From Rathayibacter agropyri (lineage in GTDB: Bacteria > Actinomycetota > Actinomycetes > Actinomycetales > Microbacteriaceae), in NCBI RefSeq assembly GCF_013249015.1, contig NZ_JABRPL010000008.1:1-54281 (forward strand): a stretch of DNA of 54,281 bases. Reading direction: 5' to 3'. Below the pieces are notes generated by a model, which was not told where the DNA came from, made no database searches, and saw only the letters and a program-made list of their open reading frames with translations. The position numbers and the translations under genes are program-made. This document shows positions 47,650-54,281 of the stretch, piece after piece (position 1 is the stretch's first letter; every line of letters begins with the position of its first letter).

Positions 47650-48645
47650 ATGTCCCGCCTCAGCCAGACCTCCAGCCGCGTTGTCCAGTACTCCCGTTTC
47701 GGTGGTGCCGAGGTCCTCGACATCGCCGACGTCGAGCGCCCCAGCCCGGGCCGCGGGGAGGTCCTCGTCGAGGTCCTTTCCGCCGGGGTGAACCACATGG
47801 AGGCGTTCATCCGGCAGGGGGAGTTCGATTCCGACCACTCCGCGGCGTTCCCGATGCGCCAGGGCACCGACTTCTCGGGCGTCGTCATCGGCCTGGGTGA
47901 GGGGGTCAGCGACCTCAAGCTACGCACCGATGTGGTTGGCCACGCGCTCGTCGGCTCGCACGCCATGCACGTCGTCGTGCCACGGGAAAATCTGGTCACC
48001 AAGCCCGCTGCGGTGAGCTGGGAGGTCGGCGGGGCGTTGTTCCTCGCCGGAGTCACGGCCTGGCGCGCGCTCGAGGCTACGCGTGTGCGGGCCGGCGACA
48101 CCGTCGTCGTCTCGGCGGCGGCGGGTGGAGTGGGCAGCCTCGAGATCCAGCTCGCCAAGCTCCGCGGCGCGACCGTCATCGGCACGTGCGGTGAGCGCAA
48201 CTTCGACTACCTGCGCCAGATCGGCGTGAAGCCGATCATCTACGGCGACGGGATCGCGGAGCGCATTCTCGCGGCGGCCCCCGACGGAGTCAGCGTGTTC
48301 CTCGACAACTTCGGCGGCACGAATCCCGAGCTGGCCGACGAACTCGGCATTATCGACGGGCGCTTCCACTCCAGCGACGACCGCAAGGAGATCGAGCTGC
48401 GGGCCGTCTGGCCCGACGCCGAGACCGCCCGGCGCGACACCGAGATCCTCGGCGAACTGGTGGGACTCGTCCGCGATCAAAAGCTGCGCGTGCTGGTCTC
48501 GGGCTTCTACCCGTTCGATCAGGTGCAGGACGCGTTCGAGGACCTGGAGAAGCGTCACTCGCGCGGCAAGATCGTGCTCGGCATGAACCCGGTCGACCCC
48601 GCGCGCGTCACGAAGGCGCGCGACATCCACGAGGCCGGCCGCTAG
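47650..48645 (+). CDS. Zinc-independent MDR-family NADPH:quinone oxidoreductase
   Basis: This 331-residue medium-chain dehydrogenase has a GroES-like N-terminal domain (about 12-125, EVLVEVLSAGVNHMEAFIRQG) and a Rossmann domain with the AAAGGVGSLEIQLAKLRGA cofactor motif. Zinc ligands of alcohol dehydrogenases are missing, as in quinone reductases. Substrate closure residues resemble the QOR/crotonyl-CoA reductase-like group. It reduces quinones or enones in the cytosol. It lies downstream of the OhrR-controlled gene on the same strand with a 57-nt gap and may share peroxide induction. Confidence 0.9.
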   Translation: MSRLSQTSSRVVQYSRFGGAEVLDIADVERPSPGRGEVLVEVLSAGVNHMEAFIRQGEFDSDHSAAFPMRQGTDFSGVVIGLGEGVSDLKLRTDVVGHALVGSHAMHVVVPRENLVTKPAAVSWEVGGALFLAGVTAWRALEATRVRAGDTVVVSAAAGGVGSLEIQLAKLRGATVIGTCGERNFDYLRQIGVKPIIYGDGIAERILAAAPDGVSVFLDNFGGTNPELADELGIIDGRFHSSDDRKEIELRAVWPDAETARRDTEILGELVGLVRDQKLRVLVSGFYPFDQVQDAFEDLEKRHSRGKIVLGMNPVDPARVTKARDIHEAGR

Positions 48646-48666
48646 GGCCACGGCTGTCCGCTGCTG

Positions 48667-48730
48667 AGGGAACCCCGAACCGTCGAGGCGGCCCGTGAAC
48701 GCTGGCTCCCTCGACGGTTCGGAATTCCCT
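48667..48730. repeat. Inverted repeat, family A, between convergent genes
   Basis: AGGGAACCCCGAACCGTCGA starts a 22-bp arm (48667-48688) that pairs with 48709-48730 with two mismatches across a 20-nt loop. The arm matches the ligD/gpx palindrome at 13566 except for one base in the overlap. It lies between the quinone reductase and PadR stops. Confidence 0.75.
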
Positions 48731-48741
48731 GGCGGGCGGGG

Positions 48742-49407
48742 TTAGGTCAGGGTGGAGCGGACCGCCGCGCGAGCCTGGGTGAGCGCCGTGTGGAGGGCGG
48801 TGGCGGTCGCGGGGGTGACGGATCCCGTGGCGGCGGCGGTGCGCAACTCGGCCCGCAGTTCGTCGCGGAACTCGGTGAGCAGCACTTCGGCGTCACGAAG
48901 GGCCAGGCGCGACGCGGTGCGCGCGTCTGTCGTGGGGTGCTCCTGCGCGTCCGGCTTGTCCTGCGCCGGGGATGCGGGTGTACCGGCGTGCTCCTCGGCG
49001 GTGTGCTCGGGGCGTCGCCCGCCGGACGCGCGGGCGGCGCTCGCGAGATCGGCGCGGAGACTCTTCATCGCCTCCGCAACTCCGAGGCGTACCTCGTCGG
49101 CCAGGCGGCGAACGGAGTCAGTGAGCTCCTCCTCGATGTCGCCCAGGTCGGTCGCTCGGTTCGCCAGCTCCGCGCGGCCCGCCTCTGTGATGGAGTAGAC
49201 GGTCTTGCGGCCGTCGGCTTCCTTCGTGACGAGGCCCTCCTCCTCGAGCTTCGCCAGGCGCGGATACACGGTCCCCGCACTGGGGGCGTAGGTTCCGCCG
49301 AAGCGTTCGCTCAGAGCCTGAATCAGCTCGTAGCCGTGACGCGGCTCCTCGGCCAGGAGGCTGAGCAGGTAGAGGCGGAGGCGGCCGTGACCGAAGACGG
49401 GACTCAC
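48742..49407 (-). CDS. PadR family transcriptional regulator
   Basis: This 221-residue protein has an N-terminal PadR winged helix (about 8-90: LYLLSLLAEEPRHGYELIQAL, SAGTVYPRLAKLEEEGLV, GRKTVYSITEAGR). A long Ala/Glu/Arg-rich C-terminal part, predicted helical, follows with a Pro/Ala linker (about 120-160). Its ATG overlaps the stop of the DUF4097 gene by ATGA, so it is the second gene of that operon and probably represses it. A candidate operator lies at 50350-50387. Signal unknown; many PadR/DUF4097 pairs respond to envelope stress. Confidence 0.92.
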   Translation of the reverse strand: MSPVFGHGRLRLYLLSLLAEEPRHGYELIQALSERFGGTYAPSAGTVYPRLAKLEEEGLVTKEADGRKTVYSITEAGRAELANRATDLGDIEEELTDSVRRLADEVRLGVAEAMKSLRADLASAARASGGRRPEHTAEEHAGTPASPAQDKPDAQEHPTTDARTASRLALRDAEVLLTEFRDELRAELRTAAATGSVTPATATALHTALTQARAAVRSTLT

Positions 49408-50309
49408 AGCACACCTCCGTCGGACGGGCGCTGCTCATCGGAGGGAGCGGAGCCGGGCGAGCCCCAGCCGCCTTCCTCGCCGACGGAGGCCGTGGCGGAG
49501 GCGGCTGCGCGGCGGACGACGGTGACGTCGCCCGAGACGGAGTTGGCGGCGACGTCGACCCACGTCGAGTCGAGGGAGCCGGTGGTCGAGGTGAAGCCGC
49601 GCCCAAAGGTGCCCTTCACGATCGAGCCGTCGAGCTGCAGGGTCCCCGAGACCGTGTTGATCCGGTAGCGGGCGCCGAGGCCCTCATCGATGCGGACCGT
49701 CAGGTCGCCGCTGACGGTGTTGGACTGGATGTGGTCGGGAGTGCCATCGGCATCGACGAAGACGCTCCCCGAGACACCGTCGACCGAGACACGGGTCAGT
49801 GCGCCGGCGGCGGTCACGTCGCCCGAGATGGTGCGCGCGCTCACGCGGCCGGTGTGATGGCGGACCGAGAGCTCGCCGTGCACGGTGTTCACCTCGATGT
49901 CGCCGTGCAGGCCGTCAATGACGATGTCGCCGCCGACCGTCGAGACGCGGGCGTCGCTGTGCAGGCCGGAGAGGAGGCCGTCGGCCGAGACGGTGTCGAA
50001 CTTCAGGGCGATGCCGCGGGGGACGAGGAGGCTGATGGCGGCGCGGTCGCCGCGGCGGCCAAGACCCTTCACGACATCGACGATGGTGTCCCAGCGCAGC
50101 TGAATGTGGTCGATCTCGAGACGGTCGCCGTCCATCGAGACCTTCAGAGCGCGACCGCTCACCTCGGCCACCTCAACGTGAGCCGTGGGCTCGTCGTGGG
50201 CGATGACGTCAATCTGACCGCCGACCAGGGCGATCGAGACCGAGCGGACGACATCGAGGTCGATGACCTTCGATTCGCCCGCCTGCACGAGCCATTTCTC
50301 GAGCGACAT
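49404..50309 (-). CDS. DUF4097 family beta-helix protein
   Basis: ATG 50309 has an excellent GGAGGAGGAG ribosome site and gives 301 residues. Repeated strand units with G-D/S-x-V (VSTVGGDIVI, VNTVHGELSV, ARTISGDVTA, SNTVSGDLTV, INTVSGTLQL, ANSVSGDVTV) form the DUF4097/DUF4098-type right-handed beta-solenoid. The N-terminus (MSLEKWLVQAGES) is not a signal peptide, so a cytosolic or peripheral location is likely. These proteins are called putative adhesins but their role is unknown. It heads an operon with padR. Confidence 0.9.
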   Translation of the reverse strand: MSLEKWLVQAGESKVIDLDVVRSVSIALVGGQIDVIAHDEPTAHVEVAEVSGRALKVSMDGDRLEIDHIQLRWDTIVDVVKGLGRRGDRAAISLLVPRGIALKFDTVSADGLLSGLHSDARVSTVGGDIVIDGLHGDIEVNTVHGELSVRHHTGRVSARTISGDVTAAGALTRVSVDGVSGSVFVDADGTPDHIQSNTVSGDLTVRIDEGLGARYRINTVSGTLQLDGSIVKGTFGRGFTSTTGSLDSTWVDVAANSVSGDVTVVRRAAASATASVGEEGGWGSPGSAPSDEQRPSDGGVL

Positions 50310-50349
50310 GAGCTCCTCCTCCTGCGCCTGATGAGGCGCGTGATCGTGA

Positions 50350-50387
50350 CGCGATATAACGCGAGTTGGTGGAAGACACGCTATAGC
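50350..50387. promoter_or_regulatory. Two dyads upstream of the DUF4097-padR operon
   Basis: CGCGATATAACGCG (50350-50363, one mismatch) and GCTATAGC (50380-50387, perfect) lie in the only AT-rich patch of the leader, two to three turns apart. PadR proteins bind such ATA-centred dyads. A GCGCCT-GATG-AGGCGC hairpin (50324-50339) sits just before the ribosome site. The remaining 50388-50675 shows no supported gene. Confidence 0.45.
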
Positions 50388-50675
50388 TCGATTGCGGAGG
50401 TGTGCAATGTCCGGCGGGCGGTTCTCAGCGCCCGTGGAGGAGGAACGACGAGTGTCTGGATGCACGCCGTCCACCGATGGCCCGGCCGCGGTACAGGGCA
50501 TCCCTGGCTTCGGCAGTACCCCCTTGACAGCCGGGCCTATCGCGGTGGGAGTTCAGACGCAAGTGGCGAAATCCCAGCCGGCTCCGCGGCATGCTCGATA
50601 GGGGGGGCCGCTGCTCCCTGACGCTCCCGGAAGCCGCGCGCCTCCCACGATCCACTCCGACAGACCAGGTGAACC

Positions 50676-52811
50676 ATGGCCACGCAGACCGTTCTCGACG
50701 CCGTCCGCGCCGCACCCACCCTGCTTGAGGCAATCAGAGCGGCGGATGAGCTCACCGTCGCGGCGGTCAGCGATGGCGGGGGCCGCGCTGTGCGCCTACT
50801 CACCCGGGCGGCATTGGACCCCTCCGATCAGCTGACCGCCATCGCCGCCGTGCACTCGCTCGCGCAGGTGTTCGACGAGGAGGCCGATCTCTCGCTGCTG
50901 CTGCTGCTCGAGCACCAGCGCCCCTTCCTCCGCGAGCACGCTGCCTGGGCGTTCGGCGGACGGCTGCCGCGCCCGGCCGCGGTGGGTCCGCTGCTGCGTA
51001 TGGTCCGCGACGGCGACTTCGCGGGCATGCTCGCGCAGCGCACGCTCGTTCTCTGGGCCTCCTCGACCCCCGACTTGCTCGCCGTGGCGCTCGAGAGCGC
51101 CCTCATCGGCGAGAGCGACGCTGAGGCGCGCGGCCGCTACGTGGAGACCCTGGGACTGGTTCCCGGCGCGATCGCCGAGCGGACCCTCCTGCACCTCGCC
51201 GCCGATCGCCGCGAGAGCCTGAACGCGCGGACCGCAGCGACCGAGGCCCTGGGCGAGCGCCGCTCCGATGACGCCGAACTGTTGCTGACCCGGCTGGCGG
51301 AGGAGGCCGCCCCGATCGGGCCGCTCGCCCGGCTGGCGCTCGCGGACCTGGCCCCCGCTCCTGCCCCGACGGCCGGAGCGACGATCGCGCAGCTCTTCGT
51401 GCACGCTGATATCGACGGCACGCTCACCCGCGTGGGCGCGGGCGACAATGGCGGTATCGCGACGCTGCTCGTGCGTCTCGGCGATGCGCTCGTGGAGCAG
51501 GACGGGATCGAGCGCGTGCTCACCCTTTCGCGCGGGACCCCGGCCGAAGCCGAGCGCGCCCTCGGCGAACTCTCCTCCTCCGGGCACGCCTTCGCTCCCG
51601 TACCGTTCGCCGGCCCGGCCGTGGCGATGCCCCAGGCCTGGAGCCGCCGAATCGCCGCCGAACGCGGCATCCGTCGCATCCTGCGAGCGGCGGGGCGCGT
51701 CGACGTGCTGCACCTGCGGATGGCGGACGTCGGATCGCTGGCAGCCGCCGCGGTCGCGCGCGAGCTCGACATCCCCGTGGTGTTCACCCTCGCTCCGGAC
51801 CCGCACGCGCTGATTGCCGGGCTGGACGCCTCCGGAGCGCTGACCCGCGCCGACTTCGGCGAGCGCGACGCGAGCGAGCACTTCTGGTTCCGGGTGCGTC
51901 TGGTGCAGCGTCTTGCCGCCGACGCCGCCCACACCGTGCTCCTCCCCCGCGGGAGCCTCGCCGAGACGATGCAGGATCTGCTCGGCATCGACATCACGGC
52001 GCATCCCGAGCGGCACTCGATCGTCCCCGAGGGGATCGACGTACGCCTGGTCGAGCGTGGCGAGGAGGCCGCGCGCGCGTCGGCAGCGGGCGAGTCGGTC
52101 GCCCCCGACGAGGGTGACGACCTCGCGCTGCTGGATCGGCTGCTCGCCGCGCTCCCGGAAGCGAGGCGTGACCTGCCGCTGTTACTCAGCGTCGGCCGGT
52201 TGCACCGGGTAAAGGGGATGGCGACTCTGGCGGAGGCATGGGCGGCGGATCCCGCGCTCCGTGCCCGGGCGAACCTCCTCCTTGTCGGCGGAGACGTGAC
52301 CGAGCCGAGTCCGGACGAGCGCGAGCAGCTTGATCGCATCGCTGCCGTCGCGGGCGAGGGTCTCCTTGTGGCCGGGCACCGCCCGAACGGCACGGTCGCG
52401 CGCTGGCTGGGAGCCGTTCGGCATGGTCGGCCCGGGCTGGCCGCGTCCGGCGGGGCGTACGTCTGCGCGAGCATGAAGGAGGAGTTCGGCATCGCTCTGC
52501 TGGAAGCGCTTGCCGCAGGTCTGGTCGTGGTCGCGCCCGCGACCGGCGGACCGGCGACGTATGTCGAGGAGGGAGAGACCGGGTTCCTCATCGACACCTC
52601 GGACTCCGCGGCGCTCGCGGGAGCGGCCGGTGCCGCGCTCGACCTGGCGGCTGGCCCGCTCAGCGAACGCGCCGCGGCCCGCGGCCGGGCGATGGTCGCC
52701 GACCGCTACACGGTGCGGGCAATGGCGCGCGCCCTGGCGGAGGTCTACACGCGTGCGACAGCGGACCAGGAGCATCCCCTCCGCTCGGGCTCCGTCCTGA
52801 GGGCCTCGTGA
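50676..52811 (+). CDS. GT4 glycosyltransferase with N-terminal HEAT-like domain
   Basis: This 711-residue protein begins with a helical repeat domain (about 1-225; LLTRAALDPSDQLTAIAAVH, LREHAAWAFGGRL, ARGRYVETLGLVP read as HEAT-like units). A GT-B glycosyltransferase of family GT4 follows (about 240-690): a DIDGTLTRVGAGDNGGIATL loop, PEGIDVRLVERG, LLSVGRLHRVKGMATLAEAW and SMKEEFGIALLEALAAGLVV with the donor-binding E-x7-E. It resembles sucrose-phosphate synthase-like proteins with an added scaffold. It is cytosolic. AGGTGA precedes the ATG. It overlaps the next glycosyltransferase by GTGA. Confidence 0.88.
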   Translation: MATQTVLDAVRAAPTLLEAIRAADELTVAAVSDGGGRAVRLLTRAALDPSDQLTAIAAVHSLAQVFDEEADLSLLLLLEHQRPFLREHAAWAFGGRLPRPAAVGPLLRMVRDGDFAGMLAQRTLVLWASSTPDLLAVALESALIGESDAEARGRYVETLGLVPGAIAERTLLHLAADRRESLNARTAATEALGERRSDDAELLLTRLAEEAAPIGPLARLALADLAPAPAPTAGATIAQLFVHADIDGTLTRVGAGDNGGIATLLVRLGDALVEQDGIERVLTLSRGTPAEAERALGELSSSGHAFAPVPFAGPAVAMPQAWSRRIAAERGIRRILRAAGRVDVLHLRMADVGSLAAAAVARELDIPVVFTLAPDPHALIAGLDASGALTRADFGERDASEHFWFRVRLVQRLAADAAHTVLLPRGSLAETMQDLLGIDITAHPERHSIVPEGIDVRLVERGEEAARASAAGESVAPDEGDDLALLDRLLAALPEARRDLPLLLSVGRLHRVKGMATLAEAWAADPALRARANLLLVGGDVTEPSPDEREQLDRIAAVAGEGLLVAGHRPNGTVARWLGAVRHGRPGLAASGGAYVCASMKEEFGIALLEALAAGLVVVAPATGGPATYVEEGETGFLIDTSDSAALAGAAGAALDLAAGPLSERAAARGRAMVADRYTVRAMARALAEVYTRATADQEHPLRSGSVLRAS

Positions 52812-54133
52812 CCCTGCTCATCGTCAGTCCCGACTACGCCTCTCACCTGCTCCCGCTCGCGACGCTCGGGACGGCCTGGCAGCGGGCGGAGGAGCGGGTG
52901 GTCGTCGCGACGGGCGACGCTACCCGCTCGATCGTGGACAGCTTCGGCTTCGAGCACGTCCCGCTACGCCTCGGACGCGGGTCGAACCCGGGCACGATCC
53001 GCACTCAGGACCAGGCGCCGGACGAGGGCGCCTCGCTCCGCGGCTTCTTCGACGCCACGCGACGCGGCATGGTTCCGACGCTCACCTATCAGGCGCGCGA
53101 GCGGCTGACCGACCTGCTCTGGGATCCGGCAGGCGTGTCCGCTCGACTGCGCGAGATCCTCGACGAGGTGCGGCCGGACGCGATCGTCGTCGACCACCTG
53201 GCCTTCACGGCGCGCGTCGTGCTGCGGGCGCTCCGGGTGCCCTACGGCGATGTTGTACTCGGGCATCCGAGTGCGCTGACCGTGCCCGGCGAGGTCTACG
53301 GCTTCCCGCCGGTCTGGCCCGACGCCTTCGCGCCGGAACCGGACGACCTCGATGCGTTGCGCACTCTCTGCGAAGAGGTGCGCGACTCCTTTACCGCCGA
53401 GTGGAACGCCGCGCTCGCCGCGCTCGACCCCTCCGCGCCCCGCAGCACGGATGCTTTCGCGGAAACCGGCGACGTACTGCTGCTGAATTACCCGGGCGAG
53501 CTGCACGACCCCGCCCGCACCGCGCAGCTGCCTCCGCATGCGTTCCTCGGCTCGGCGGTCCGAGAGGAGCCCGCCGATGCCGAGGTGCAGGCGTGGCTCG
53601 ATGCGTCGAGCGACCCGCTCGTCTACGTGAGCTTTGGCAGCTTTCTTGCGGTGCGCGACGACGTGCTCGCGCGCGTGGCCGCCGCGCTCGCCGAGGTGGA
53701 GGTCGACGGACGACCGGTCCGGGTGGCCCTCGCCGTCGGCGCGACCGGCCCGTCAGTGCTCGGCCGGATCCCCGACGGCTGGCTCGTGCGCGGCTTCCTG
53801 CCCCAGATCACCCTGCTGCGTCGTGCCGACCTCGCGGTGAGCCACGGCGGTAATAACAGCGTCACGGAGGCGATGACGGCGGGCGTTCCGCTCGTCGTCC
53901 TGCCATTCTCGACCGACCAGTTCGCGGGTGCCGCCGCCCTGGAGGACGCCGGCGTCGCGGCAGTGCTCGACCCCAACTCCGCGACTCCCGATCGGCTCGC
54001 CGGAGCGGCGCGACGGATGCTCGCCCTGAACGGCGAAGCTCGGGACCGGCTGGCGGCGCTCGCCGAGGGGCTCCTCCGCGAGCCCGGGCCGCAGCGTGCA
54101 CACGCGGCCCTGACCGGGTCCGTGCGCCGCTAG
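52808..54133 (+). CDS. GT1 family (UGT/MGT-like) glycosyltransferase
   Basis: This 441-residue GT-B enzyme starts at GTG 52808, overlapping the upstream stop. The acceptor half opens LLIVSPDYASHLLPLATLGT; the donor half has YVSFGSFLAV, a GFLPQITLLRRADLAVSHGG stretch and NNSVTEAMTAGVPLVVLPFSTDQ, the PSPG-like sugar-nucleotide site with the catalytic-region His. Such enzymes glycosylate lipids, macrolides or terpenoids. With the HEAT-GT4 it forms a two-gene unit, probably making one glycoconjugate in sequence. No acceptor synthesis gene is visible before the window ends. Confidence 0.9.
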   Translation: MTLLIVSPDYASHLLPLATLGTAWQRAEERVVVATGDATRSIVDSFGFEHVPLRLGRGSNPGTIRTQDQAPDEGASLRGFFDATRRGMVPTLTYQARERLTDLLWDPAGVSARLREILDEVRPDAIVVDHLAFTARVVLRALRVPYGDVVLGHPSALTVPGEVYGFPPVWPDAFAPEPDDLDALRTLCEEVRDSFTAEWNAALAALDPSAPRSTDAFAETGDVLLLNYPGELHDPARTAQLPPHAFLGSAVREEPADAEVQAWLDASSDPLVYVSFGSFLAVRDDVLARVAAALAEVEVDGRPVRVALAVGATGPSVLGRIPDGWLVRGFLPQITLLRRADLAVSHGGNNSVTEAMTAGVPLVVLPFSTDQFAGAAALEDAGVAAVLDPNSATPDRLAGAARRMLALNGEARDRLAALAEGLLREPGPQRAHAALTGSVRR

Positions 54134-54281
54134 CCTGACTCGACTTCGGGCGGATGGTCGGTGCGATGTGCAGGGGATTCGGCGGTTCGCGGGCCGGTCC
54201 ACATTGGGGTGACCCAGGGATTCCGGACCACGTCCTCGGTTTGAATCTATTCCACGGGCTGTAGTTTTTTGAGTATCTCGC

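Noticed and set aside
50524-50529. TTGACA as a -35 box for the glycosyltransferase operon
   Set aside because: No acceptable -10 hexamer lies 16-18 nt downstream, so I did not call a promoter.

Overview
The window is high-GC chromosomal DNA of an actinobacterium, most likely a member of the Microbacteriaceae (Rathayibacter/Curtobacterium/Clavibacter-like). The basis is the codon usage, GTG starts, a DUF3073 protein beside purM, a Microbacteriaceae-type DUF7882-like small protein, a LigD of the actinobacterial POL-PE-LIG order, a class E-type LAETG wall-sorting motif, and many starts lying 6-7 nt downstream of a TANNNT -10 box (leaderless transcripts). The genus cannot be fixed from the sequence alone. 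I see no rRNA, tRNA, CRISPR array, intact transposase or integrase.

Layout. 1-1.7 kb: decayed accessory DNA with a frameshifted toxin-like fragment, an orphan TNT (NAD+ glycohydrolase-type) toxin module with a candidate immunity gene, and the tail of an unknown gene. 1.7-8.8 kb: AraC regulator, purC, an SDR oxidoreductase, a 2OG-Fe(II) oxygenase and a large secreted GH43 glycosidase. 9.1-16.7 kb: MFS exporter, LigD, glutathione peroxidase, a CcdA/DsbA-like thiol pair and small conserved proteins. 17-20.6 kb: two small membrane proteins, then a tight acyltransferase-3/SGNH/GDSL operon. 20.7-24.5 kb: type III polyketide synthase with a methyltransferase, a second SDR and a TIGR01777-type epimerase. 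24.6-28.7 kb: purD, a sterol-carrier-like protein and a wall-anchored 5'-nucleotidase. 29-37.4 kb: LysR, purF and purM in divergent orientation, AraC/NUDIX/DUF3073; a 1.4-kb insert is bounded by a 65-bp duplication of the purF 3' end. 37.5-44.2 kb: flavin monooxygenase, alpha/beta hydrolase, a flavin amine oxidase that looks circularly permuted, and membrane proteins. 44.5-54.1 kb: KimA-like permease, OhrR-type regulator, quinone reductase, PadR/DUF4097 operon, and a HEAT-fused GT4 with a GT1 glycosyltransferase.

How the parts relate. Four de novo purine genes (purC, purD, purF, purM) lie scattered over 33 kb rather than in one operon. Redox and oxidative-stress functions recur (GPx, CcdA/DsbA, OhrR, quinone reductase, several flavoproteins). 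Many convergent gene ends carry long palindromes, some belonging to repeated families, which probably act as bidirectional terminators or as dispersed palindromic elements.

The best candidates for something new are the permuted amine oxidase lipoprotein, the purF-end duplication around a small island, the two related families of long intergenic palindromes, an AraC gene preceded by a perfect 20-bp tandem repeat, and a GGGGGA microsatellite at the -35 position of purM.
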